64,000 nucleotides of DNA from Viola odorata (taxonomy: Eukaryota; Streptophyta; Magnoliopsida; Malpighiales; Violaceae), in assembly GCA_963691705.1 (NCBI GenBank), contig OY829544.1:42615917-42679916 (forward strand), given 5' to 3'. Below, piece by piece: positions 45,963 to 56,347 of the stretch. Position numbers and translations under genes: made by a program. The notes below the pieces were generated by a model. It was given only the letters and a program-made list of their open reading frames with translations. It made no database searches and was not told the DNA's origin. Numbering within the stretch: position 1 is the first letter of the stretch; each line of letters begins with the position of its first letter.

Positions 45963-47623
45963 ATGGATGACAACCAATTCGACCCTATCCATTTCTTTCA
46001 CTACAATCCATTACCACTGCCAGACTCCGAATTTATTAATGCATGCGAAGACTAGTCAAATCAAAATGAAGATGAAATCGATGTAGAAGACGCTGGAGCA
46101 CAAATCCCATGTGTGCAACATTTCGACGAAATCAATGAAGATTTGACAGTCCATAATAAAAACCCAGTACCTGACACTAGGGTTCAAGGTGAATTCAATT
46201 TAATCTTACATTATTTTGTTAAACCATTCAGTTGTAAAACTCCATCTCCTTTGCAATGATGTTGTATTGTGATAATGGTGGGTCCAAAATTGAGAAGAAA
46301 AGAGCTCTATAATGAGGACAGAATCGCAGCCTATAATATGCTTCTACAAAGAAGTGTAAATGGAAAACTACATAAGCAAATAACAAGCGAAGTTGCTGAG
46401 ATTTTCAAAGTGAATATTCGATCAATCAAGCGGTTGTGGAAAAGGGGAAGGGACTCCGACAACCACAATATTTCTCTTTGCAGGGTTAAGAATTGTGGTA
46501 GAAAAAAGATTGAATTTGACTTCTAGAAGATTAGAGATATTCTTTTAAGTGATAGAACAACCCTAAAGTCTCTTGCCTCTGCTTTGGGTATTTCGAAGAC
46601 GTTTTTGATTTCAAAATTGAAATCTAGAGAATTGAGGCGCCACAGTAATACCATCAAACCAACACTAACAGAGGCAAACCATTTGCAAAGGGTGCGTCAC
46701 TGTCTTTCAATGGTTGATCCAGACTCACTTCCAGCAGCAAATTGTTTATATGACATGGAAAATATTGTCCACATTGATGAGAGATGGTTTCAAACGACAA
46801 GGAAGGTCCAGACATACTACCTCCTAGCCGATGAAGATGAACCCGTAAGAATCATTAAAAATACCAATTTCATTCCTAAGATTATGTTCCTTGCAGTTGT
46901 TGCTAGGCGTAGATATAAATGTGATGGGAATTGTACGTATGATGGTAAGATAGGAGTGCTTCCACTAGTTATTGAGGTTGCTATTGTTAGGTCCAGTTCA
47001 AATAGGATTGCTGGGACATTAGAAGTGAAGTCAATTCCCAAAATAGATAGGCAAGTCATTAGGCAGTTCATGATTCAACATATTTTACTTGCCATTAAGG
47101 ACAAATGGCCGAAGGATAGCCTCATGCAGCCAATTATCATCCAGCAGGATAATGCAAAGACACATACATGAGGATGATCTTGATTTCCTAGCTGCAGTAG
47201 AGAATGTAGGATTGAACATTAAACTATTGTGTCAGCCACTAAATTCTCCTGATTTAAATGTTCTTGATCTAGGTTTTTTTTAGAGCAATTCAATCTTTGC
47301 AAGAAAAGAAATATGCAAACAATCTAAATCAATTAGTGGAAGCAGTGAAGAAAGCTTTCTTGGAGTTTTCTGATTTGAAGGCTAACAGAATTTTTATCAT
47401 TTTACAGTCATGCATGATTGAGATTATTAAAATTATGGGATCCAATGCTTATAGAATCCCTCACATAAAGAAAGAACATTTGGCTAGGCAAGGATTGCTT
47501 CCTTCCAGATTGTCATGTGATCCAACAATCCTTGCAACTGCTGCTGCTCATCTTCCACATTTACCTTGTAAGACAGGGTGTTGTTTGTGCTATCCACAAA
47601 ATATTTTGCTGAATGTATATTGA
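45963..47623 (+). pseudogene. Plant mariner transposase (DDD-type) pseudogene
   Basis: Exon 1 from the ATG at 45963 (MDDNQFDPIHFFHYN) to about 46190 is acidic and ends at a likely donor. The main exon from about 46270 encodes a helix-turn-helix region (HKQITSEVAEIFKVNIRSIKRLWKR) and then the catalytic core: HIDERWF (first Asp, about 46775), IIIQQDNAKTH (second Asp, about 47150) and CQPLNSPDLNVLDLGFF (third Asp, about 47255). The C-terminal part runs to 47623. Breaks: TAG near 46051, TAG at 46524-46526, frameshift near 47165 and another near 47275. The third catalytic residue being Asp is the plant mariner pattern. Not functional. Confidence 0.85.
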
Positions 47624-48497
47624 CAATGAATTATTTATTGTTATACAGGAAACACAGTTGAAGATTGATTTTCCAATGCTTGGCAGATGGATTTTTGTTT
47701 CAATGGCCAACTGGAAATGGTTAAATTTTTGACAAATTTAGCTATTTAGTTTGTTAATTAAGGTGGTGCCTCTAGTAATTTGATAGTTAATTTAAGGATG
47801 AAGTATATGGTAGGACTCACTGTAAATTCAGGTACATCAAACTATGTTTGCTACTGTTAGCAATGGTGAGAGATGTCACATTACTAACAACAACATATGC
47901 AAACATAGTATGCTCTAACAATGCGTATTACATTTTGTCTAACAATGTTATATTTTGTGTAATGCATGGAGAGTTCTGTTTTTGTTGGCCTGCAATTGGA
48001 GGACAATGGTTTGTTTTAATGCATAGGAAAGTTCTGTTTTGGTTGGTTTGCAATTGGATGATGATTTTTTGGTTTAATGCATGGAGAGTTTTGTTTTGGT
48101 TGGTCTGCAATTGGAGGATTATGTTTTGGTTTAATGTATGGTTCTAGTTAGGGTTAGGGTAAGTATTTCAATTTGTTAAACAATTTATATAGGTCTGCAA
48201 TGGAGAGTTCTAAGGGTTGTCACCTGTTGGTCTGCAGTTGTATGTTGTGCATGATAAGGATTGCATGTTTCAAAATATGGTAATTGTTGGATAGGATTTG
48301 ACAAACGCCTAGACTTATTGAAAACATGGAGCAAGAGAAGGATAGTATAGCAATTGCAATACTCAATAGACATATTGTATTACAGCCAAGACAACTTTTA
48401 AACAACCTTTTGAGATTCCCATCCATTGCGTCGTTTGACCATTGCACCGCTTCAACTCCAACCATTAATACACCTCTCCCTAACCTTAATTTCCTTC
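47624..48497. other. Internal non-coding part of the mariner element
   Basis: No conserved coding region. A phrase like GCATGGAGAGTTCTGTTTT and GGTTGGTCTGCAATTGGA recurs several times between 47960 and 48240, a decayed tandem duplication of about 45-65 bp. Confidence 0.5.
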
Positions 48498-48505
48498 TAT
48501 AAATA
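48498..48505 (+). promoter_or_regulatory. TATA box of the second mariner-internal gene
   Basis: TATAAATA lies about 90 bp upstream of an ATG at 48589, in CTTCTATAAATACCTCC. Position and motif only. Confidence 0.45.
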
Positions 48506-48588
48506 CCTCCCTTCCATAGCAGAACCGTCTACACTAAACAACCACAATTACTTTTGTTCTGATTCATCTTCTTTGCAGGTCTCTCATC

Positions 48589-48975
48589 ATGGATCGTGAC
48601 ACCAAGATAGTACACCTGAACTTTGCGGGTCTCGTCGTTACTCATATCCAAGATGACATAGTCCAGCTGGAGCACAAGGTTCTCTAGACCAACCAAGACC
48701 TCCAGGAGCTGACAGACAGGTTGGATGCTCTGAAATAGGGGATGGACGACGTCCATGAGGATGAAGATCATGAGGGCTTGGCCATAACTGTTGTTAATGC
48801 CTACAGTAGGTCTATCAACCATCTGTCTCTTGCAATTGCTCATATGGAGCAAAAGAGAGATGTGTTTGATTTGGCACTAACTAGTGTCAGAGCTGCTTCT
48901 ATTGAGCTCAATAGGTTTGCGAATGCCATTCCAGGCATTCCTACCTCTGATTACTTAGGGTTTAATGTTCTGCAT
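48589..48975 (+). pseudogene. Second mariner-internal gene fragment, helical protein, two nonsense codons
   Basis: From the ATG at 48589 (MDRDTKIVHLNFAGL) one frame runs to a splice donor GTAAGT at 48976, broken by two TAG codons near 48686 and 48737. The product would be strongly amphipathic and helical (QLEHKVL, DLQELTDRLDALK, SINHLSLAIAHMEQKRD). I recognise no family. With a TATA box upstream and a donor at the end it looks like a real first exon, either of an element-encoded accessory protein or of a captured host gene. The downstream exon is not identified. Confidence 0.45.
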
Positions 48976-49218
48976 GTAAGTCTCTTTCCTTTCCCTAAAC
49001 TCTACATCATATTGTTATGTAATGTGATGGTGAAGAAAATAATGAATCACTTTCTATGATGTAGTTGTATTTGCCATTTTCTGATTCTGTTATTTTGTAT
49101 AATTTTCTGAGTCAAATTCCGGCAACATAAAGTTACATTAACCACAACAAAAAGGACCAAAAAAATGCAATCACACTATCCATAAACAGAGATGGTTGAT
49201 ATAAGTAAATAATAAACC

Positions 49219-49840
49219 AATTATGATCCTTCATTTAATCCATTCAATCAAAGAGAAAAAATAAACATAATGGATCCACGAATTGGCATATCAAACAGAG
49301 AAACACAAATGGTTAATTTCTGTGATTCAATCCAGTTATGATCCATCATTTAATCCATTCAATCAAAGAGAAAAAACAAACATAATGGATCCACGAATTG
49401 GCATATCAAACAGAGAAACACAAATGGTTAATTTCTGTGATTCAATCCAGTTATGATCCATCATTTAATCCATTCAATCAAAGAAAAAAAACAAACATAA
49501 TGGATTCATGAATTGGCAGATCAAATAGAGAAACACAAATGGTTAATTTCTATAATTCAATCCAGTTATGATCCATTATTTAATCCATACAATCAAAGAG
49601 AAAAAACACACATAAATGATCCATGTTTTGGCAGAACAAACAGAGAAGCACGAGTTTTTTTGTAATTCAATCTAGTTCTCATCCATCATTTAATCCATTA
49701 AATTAAAGAGTAACAATAAATAGAGCATGATCTATGACTTGACTGAACAAATAGAGAAACACAAGATTTCTTGTAATTCAATCCAGATACGATCCATCAT
49801 TTGATCCATTAAAAAAGAAATAAAAACAACATTCACAGTA
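49219..49840. repeat. About 115-bp minisatellite, five-plus copies
   Basis: Units start at 49219, 49334, 49449, 49564, 49674 and a partial one at 49785; lengths 115, 115, 115, 110, 111. Each holds TTATGATCCATCATTTAATC, CAATCAAAGAGAAAAAA and AGAGAAACACAAATGGTTAA. The left three are nearly identical and the right ones are diverged, so expansion was polar. It lies inside the mariner element. Confidence 0.9.
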
Positions 49841-50030
49841 CTAGTCTTAATCATCAAGCCAAGAATATCATAACTACACAGATGCAGCATTTAAATTGGC
49901 TTAAAATTCAGAGAACCAGAAATCTATTTTTCATACCAAAACCCAAAAATAACCAGTGTTGTGGTTGAAATTTACAATTTGTGGCCAAGTACAGAATTAC
50001 CTTTCTAACAGAACTAATCCTTTGCCTTCG

Positions 50031-50510
50031 TCAATAGAAAGAGGGGAGTAAGAGACGCGACATTTCAATGAAGTTTGGTTCCCAGGTTGGGTCCGACAAC
50101 CTAAACATACCTGCAATTGGTAGCTTGTTGAGGTCGAAATCTCTTTCCCCTTTGTACTTGGCTGCCAACAGTTTCTCCTCAACAGAGGGTTCGTTCAAGT
50201 AAAAATCATGAATCACTTTCGGTCGTGTTGTAGATAGCCTTGACTTCAAACGCCTAAAATCCACGATTGAATCCACGGTTGGCTCTGTCTCGTCGTCGGA
50301 ATCCTCCACGATTAGATCTGCCTCATCGACGGAAGTTTCCACGCTTGGCACTATCACATCGCCGGAAGCCTCAACAGCTACATCCACGGCCTCTTCCTCG
50401 ATTCCAATGGAATCTGGAACCACTATGTTCATGGAAGAATCAAATTCAACCATGGAATCGTATTGAGAATCTTCCCAATAGTCAATGCTTTCTATGATGG
50501 ACTTCAACAA
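50031..50510 (-). CDS. Minus-strand acidic gene near the right end of the mariner element, unknown function
   Basis: An intact frame from the ATG at 50510 (MLKSIIESIDYWEDSQYD). It is very acidic (many Asp, Glu, Val; IVEDSDDETEPTV), followed by FRRLKSRLSTTRPKVIHDFY and GERDFDLNKLPIAG. DLNKLP fits the plant DLNxxP repression (EAR) pattern, though a match this short can arise by chance. A perfect donor CAG/GTATGT near 50111 suggests exon 1 ends there and the rest is intron. Its ATG lies about 370 bp from the right end of the element, mirroring the transposase ATG about 390 bp from the left end. I do not recognise the family. Confidence 0.45.
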   Translation of the reverse strand: MLKSIIESIDYWEDSQYDSMVEFDSSMNIVVPDSIGIEEEAVDVAVEASGDVIVPSVETSVDEADLIVEDSDDETEPTVDSIVDFRRLKSRLSTTRPKVIHDFYLNEPSVEEKLLAAKYKGERDFDLNKLPIAGMFRLSDPTWEPNFIEMSRLLLPSFY

Positions 50511-50885
50511 GTCGTAAAGAACCCTAATTTGATATAGATGTGACGAAGAAACAGTGACTAAAGATGAAGAAATTAAATTGGATTGAAATCAACAGAATAT
50601 ATATGAAGTAGACAGTGATTGACAACCCAAAATTCTATTTCCCACCCAATTTGATTTTCAATTTGCCTCCGAATTTTCGAATGAAAAATCAAACGACTGG
50701 CTTGCAAAAGACTGAGTGAGAGATGAGAGAAATATGGCAGAGGGAGATGGTGAACGCACATTTCTTTTATGTCAATGGTGAAATGGTCTGATTAAAGGAA
50801 AAATAGAATGGGGAAGGGAGAACACATTTAATTGGGACTGGGAAGAAATGTCTAAAACGACATTCTTTCTAGATCGGAAGGAGTA

Positions 50886-53452
50886 TCAAACACGACATTC
50901 ATGTTTTCAGGAAAAAAATCCGAATTACTATCATTTAGCAGAATGTGACCATAGAATGCAATGTTAGTAAAGGGCAGTGCATTATTCTTTATAATTAATA
51001 AATCCTATATATAATATATGCTCCAATTCCAAATAATAAAATTAATTTCGATCACATTCTCAAAGATAAAGATGATAATTACTTTTGGCCCCTCGTCCAA
51101 CACATAGAAGAAGAGAAAGATGAAAAATCTGATGTCACAGACACATGAATAAAGCTGTCGATAGTAGAAACTATTAGATACACTAACATAATCTCTAAAT
51201 GTATCATGTATATATCACTTAATTTATTCATCACTTTTAGATGCGCCAGTAAATTAATATATATATAGGGTTATAAGTTTAATTTTAGTAAATAGAAAAA
51301 ATTATTAGAGTACTTTATTTTTTAATAAAATAATTTGATGTAAAAAAATTAGTTAGATGAGACAATCAAAAGTGAGGATACATGTGGCTGTGGTTTGCAT
51401 CTTAAAAGATATATATCCCAAACCAGAATCACATATTTTTCACACCTTTATTTTATATTTTTTTCCTCTAGTGAACCCATCAACCATCAGGTGGTGGAAC
51501 CGGAGCTTCGTTATCACAATTCAGACCGTAGCTGGAGTGCATCTAAAGACAACATAATTACTCCGATGAGTCAATTACATATACTGGTGAGTTATATTTG
51601 TGATGGAAAATCCCGCATATGCACCTCTTGATATACATTCAATAGAAAACGGGCCCCTCCTTCCCTTGCCAAATAATAGCGCATGTGATAGTCTAAAAAA
51701 AAAGGGAAATGATTTATTCTCACTCGTATAATCTTATTTAGTTTGAATAAATGAGATTAAACTACTTCAATCCAAAAATCAGAAAGAGTAATGACTAGCC
51801 ACCACGCGGTGATCAAAAAGTAAAATCTAAAGTGTACGTGACATTAATTTTAAAAATATATTTGCATTAAATTTTCGTACCATAAAAAATGGACAGATTA
51901 ACATTGTGTTCATTTTTGTTAGACACAAATTACTCTAACTTTTCAAACTCTGAATGGGCAGAAAAAAAATGAGAGGTACAGGAGGATCTTGGGTTGATAA
52001 TGGTGTGGGAAACAAACAGTATTTGTTTTTCTTTTCAAACTCTGATTATTAAAAAAAATAAAAAAAATAAGAAAAAATAAGAAGAAAGTGAGGAGATAGG
52101 GATGAGAGAGAGGAAGATAAAATCAATTAATCAATATGGTGCTAATTAGAAGGATAGAAAAATAATTAGAACTACACGAAGGGTAATTTGTGTCTAATAA
52201 AAATGGACACAATGCTAAATGGGTAGGTTAGCAAAACACTGTATATATTATATATATGTACTTAAAAGTACGAATGATTTTGTTAAACTTTTGAATTCAC
52301 TGTTTTACCCTTAATAAAAATAATAATTTAGTATAATAATCAATTTTTCTTTATAAATAAATAAATATTAATGAATTAATTTCGATAGCACATGTTAGTC
52401 TTGCAATTGGGATAATATAGATTAAACTCCGCCAATGTTAACCGGTAATCAACTAATCATCTTCTTTTTTTATAATCCAATAAAATTTATTAATTATGAT
52501 TATCTATGACAAATTCCTAATATTTTTTCAAACAAGGCTTCAAATAATAAATTTCCTCTTAGTCATGTTGCACACTCTTCTTTTCCAAATTGTACTCCCT
52601 ACGATATATAGATGGCTGATTTGAGAAAAAATATGTTTTTTAAAAGTTATCCAATTACATTTTTTAAGAAAATAGTTAAAAAATTGGAGTAATTATCTAT
52701 TATTACTTATTTTTTTATTGGTCAATATGAGAAGTAATAGTGCTTTTTTATCTTTTAATACAACAATTAGCTTTTGTTATTGGTACGTATATTTTATGTT
52801 AATTTGACATCTATTTTTCGGAGCAATTACAATAGTAGAGTTCTATTGTCTGTTACATTTTCTTTTTTAAAATCCAAATTTTATTTAATTAAGCTGTTTT
52901 CTTTTGACTTCCTTTTCTCCTTCGTGTGTAATCGTGGTCGGCCAATTCCTAATAAAGATGTGTAATGAGTTAGGGCGGGGCAATTATACCATTTCACTTT
53001 TTTATTTTCTCCTTTTTCCTAAAAGAATTGTTGTCGTCCATTATTTTTCTCTCCCCATGATTCATCTAGTGAACCCACAGCTTCTGTCAAATGGTCCAAT
53101 CACGTGGTGGAACCATAGCTTCGTTATCACAGTTCAGACTTCAGACCTATCCACCATTTAATCATATTCAATACTAATATAAATTGTCATTTCAACTCTA
53201 TAATGCCAAACAAGAATCAAACATTTTTCACACCTTTATTTTATATTTTTTTCCTCTAGTGAACCCACATCTATCAGGTAGTGGAACCACAGCTTCTGTC
53301 AAGTGGTCCAATCAGGTGGTGTTCGGACCTATCCACCGTCAGGTATGATACAGACAAAACATAATTATTCCGATGAGTCAATTATAGATACTGGATTTAT
53401 TAAGAAAATTCATTAATAGATATTTGCGTTAAATTTTCTCATCTAATATATA
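50886..53452. other. AT-rich intergenic sequence with duplicated blocks
   Basis: No gene is supported. A block containing CTCTAGTGAACCCA, GTGGTGGAACC and AGCTTCGTTATCACA occurs near 51465-51530 and again near 53065-53130, and part of it again at 53255-53330. CACACCTTTATTTTATATTT occurs at about 51440 and 53230. These are decayed segmental duplications of one non-coding unit. Confidence 0.55.
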
Positions 53453-53712
53453 CTCCCTCTGGTTCACTTTAAATGACTTCCTCGCATCCCAATATTCAGT
53501 AGGTAACGTATATCGAGGAGGCCGGATGAGGTATTATTTGACCCCCAAAAAATTCGAAATTTTTTGTGAACGTACGTTAATCTTTAACGTACTTCCCAGA
53601 AAAAATTTGGGGAAAAATTGTCTCAAATAGTGAATCTATCGGTCGTTTTAAGATACGTGCTGAAATAGTAAAAGCAAATGCTAAAACGATTTTTGTTTCG
53701 GACCGGAGGGAG
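53453..53712. mobile_element. Stowaway/mariner-type MITE 3
   Basis: 260 bp with ends CTCCCTCTGGTTC and GACCGGAGGGAG, TA on both sides (53451-53452, 53713-53714). The internal sequence is the reverse of MITE 2 (AACGTACTTCCCAGAAAAA; CCTCGCATCCCAATATTCAG). Confidence 0.85.
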
Positions 53713-53714
53713 TA

Positions 53715-55010
53715 TCTTTTTGGGCAAAGACTACTAACTATGGACATTTTCTTTTCCTTTTTATGTTTTTGTTTCGGACACCAACATAGAAAGGACATCC
53801 ATGTAATAATAAATTGACATTTTTTTATTCCACCGATTCTGGTTCGAATATTATTGCCCCTTATAAAAAAAAAGTGACTTTATTATCATAATTTTCTTTA
53901 TTTCTAAGATTCGAATTCGAAATTTTGATTATAAGTGGATAAGTCTATTACCATCTAATCACAATCAATACTAATATAAATTGGCATTTCAACTCTATAA
54001 TGCCAACAAATATAGTTGAACATTTCCCCCTATTACTGTGAATGATATTGATAACAAATTGTTGTTTGTTTTATACAATTTATTAATTTTATATTTATGC
54101 ATATAATTTTAAATATAATTTTTAATAATATGTACATATATATATTGTGTTTGTGTCTTGTAATTTTGAATTTTCTCATATCACAGAAATAATATTTGCG
54201 TTGTATTCGGGATTTGTGTCTCTATATATACTTCATAGGGTAAAATGTATAAAAATAACTATATTTTTAAATTTTTCCACGGGATGAGAAAATTGAATAA
54301 AAAAATATTTCAGAAATTAAAACAAAAGAACTTTTTTTAATGTCGTAGACGCCGTGGTTTTAAATATCACCGTTACGTTACATAACACCTGATTTGTAAC
54401 GAAGTTTGAGCCTCCTGTTATATCACATTCAGACTCCATTTTGCATAACATCACTCATTACAGGTACTATTTTTTTGTTATTTTTCGTTATAGATTATGG
54501 CCTAATAAAAAACTCACTAAGATACTATGAATTTATATATATAACTATCATGTCACTTAGATTTATTTATTACTTTTTCTAAATCAATATTGAGTTGAAA
54601 AAGTACAATAAGTTTGATAGTTATTATACTTATAAATGTGTAACTTTACTAGTGAGTTTCAAATAAAAAAACTAATGGAGTCAAGTGATTCAAGTCTACG
54701 CTACTTTATCTTTGAGTTTAAATTCAATTGTTTTTTCTTAAAATAGTAAGTATAGTAGAAATAAATAGTTGATGTTGCCTCGGGAAGTAATATCAGGGCT
54801 TCATATGTAAATCCGTATTAATTCCTTTATTGCTTATTAAGTGGCTCATTAAGATAGCACCCTCTAAATTCTAAACGTTTTAATCTTTCTCAGAGAAGAT
54901 TTCCAGATATTAACATTTGGCGTTGTCTACGAGGATCGAACTTATGACCACGTGGTTAAAAGAAGAAGATGCAGAGGTGAATTGGTGGCAAGATAACACT
55001 ACACGGTAAC
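53715..55010. other. AT-rich intergenic sequence, no gene seen
   Basis: Contains one more piece of the duplicated unit (CAATACTAATATAAATTGGC near 53967). Nothing coding. Confidence 0.5.
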
Positions 55011-55015
55011 CTTGT

Positions 55016-55715
55016 TGATAATACAAAAATATATCAGGAGGGCATAATGGACTATGTACCTTCACAAAGTACTGATTGACCAGTCAAAACGGCGCATGAC
55101 CGATTGACCAGGTCAACAGGAATAAGTGACCAAAGGACAAGTCTAGCCCGATTGTCTCAAAACGGGACAAGGCCGATCCATCCGCCAAAGCATGAGGAAA
55201 CGGATCGGCACCGTCATATACATGGACCAGGTCAATGGCCTCCAAACGGCAGCATGCCGATCCAACCACAACGGCAGCATGCCGATCCAACCACAACGGC
55301 AGCCTGCCGATTGGGTACTGATATTGAGCTCCACTCACTGGTATAATTTATATAATACTCAGTAGTCAGTACACATTTAGTCAAGGTAGGCATGGGGGAT
55401 AACCTGCTCCCATCAAGTCATCACTACCTTTCAACCACCTTCTGACAAAAGAGGGAAGGGAGGTCAAAAGGTTCAACCACTCTAGTCCTACATAAGGACT
55501 AGGGGGAAGTGGATAAAAGGGGGTTCTTCACCTCTGAAGAAAAGGGACTTTTTGGCACTCCATTAATGAAAAAAGACCAAACACTGACTTTGGCATTGGA
55601 GGTTCTCCGCCGGAGGTAACTCCGGCGGTCTTGCAGGTTGCCCAAGGAGCGTCAACCACCACACTCCGGCAGACCATTTGACGGAAAAGCCCTCACTCCG
55701 TTCCACGAAGTATCA
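55016..55715 (+). repeat. Solo Tat-like LTR with perfect target duplication
   Basis: 700 bp, starting TGATAATAC and ending AAGTATCA. The five bases CTTGT lie directly on both sides (55011-55015 and 55716-55720). It keeps the family block CACTGACTTTGGCATTGGAG and CTCCGGCGGTCTTGCAGGT, as in LTRs A, B and C, so it derives from a related element by recombination between its LTRs. U3 contains a 25-bp tandem repeat (55246-55312). Confidence 0.88.
55246..55312. repeat. 25-bp tandem repeat, about 2.7 copies, in the U3 of the solo LTR
   Basis: Unit ACGGCAGCATGCCGATCCAA then CCACA; copies start at 55246, 55271 and 55296. Each unit contains the palindrome CGGCAGCATGCCG in the first two copies (the third has CCTGCC). 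Confidence 0.9.
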
Positions 55716-55720
55716 CTTGT

Positions 55721-56181
55721 ATATCCATATATTATATATAGAGAGAGAGGGACACTGGGGTTTCTCAAGGAAGACTTGGAGAGGGATTTGTTACCAAAAA
55801 TTGTAGGAATTAATGGCAGAAAAAAAGTTAAAATAAGTTACATCATAAAGCTATGCTTATATGGTATTTTCTTCTTAAATGAAATGGCATAAAAGCCATG
55901 CCCTTACCCTCATTTTACAATTGGAAAATAAAAAGTTAGATCAAAATATATAATAAAAAAACAAATCGAGCAGGATTAAAATAATATCTCATTTTCCAGC
56001 GATAAAACATCGAGTGAGATTAAAATAATTAACCACTATTTTTGTGCACTCAATTTTATTTATTTATTTGGTTTTTTTAACATGTCGATTTTTTTAATTT
56101 AATTTCTAAGTCAGTATGGTCATATGTTGTTTTTTTAGATATCAAATAAGGTATAATTATTTTTAGGAAGAATTGGCTAAA
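55721..56181. other. Intergenic sequence, no gene seen
   Basis: A (GA)n run at 55739-55751. The frame 55638-55892 crosses the solo LTR end and has no recognisable content. Confidence 0.5.
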
Positions 56182-56347
56182 TTTTTTTTTTTTTTTTTTT
56201 ATAGGCGGAAGACTTTATTAATCCATCAGTGTGATGGATGCAAAGAAAATGGGGAAAGAATATACAAAGGAGTCACTTCCTTAAGAAAGAAAGCAACTGC
56301 ACAGAACCAGAAAAACTAGCATCCTATCTAGAGACAACAAACATGAG

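Larger units (their letters stand above)
45575..50883 (+). mobile_element. Large Tc1/mariner-type element (plant mariner), complete ends
   Basis: 5.3 kb, flanked by TA (45573-45574, 50884-50885). Left end CTCCCTCCGATCCCCAATAA then ATGTCGTTT; right end reversed CTCCTTCCGATCTAGAAAGA then ATGTCGTTTT: inverted repeats of about 29 bp with some mismatches. The ends are close to those of the MITEs at 31633, 38137 and 53453. It holds a broken transposase gene on the left, a second gene region with its own TATA box (48498-48975), a minisatellite, and a minus-strand gene near the right end. Confidence 0.85.

Noticed and set aside
49219..49840. CRISPR-like array
   Set aside because: Units are adjacent 115-bp direct repeats without unique spacers, in a eukaryotic transposon.
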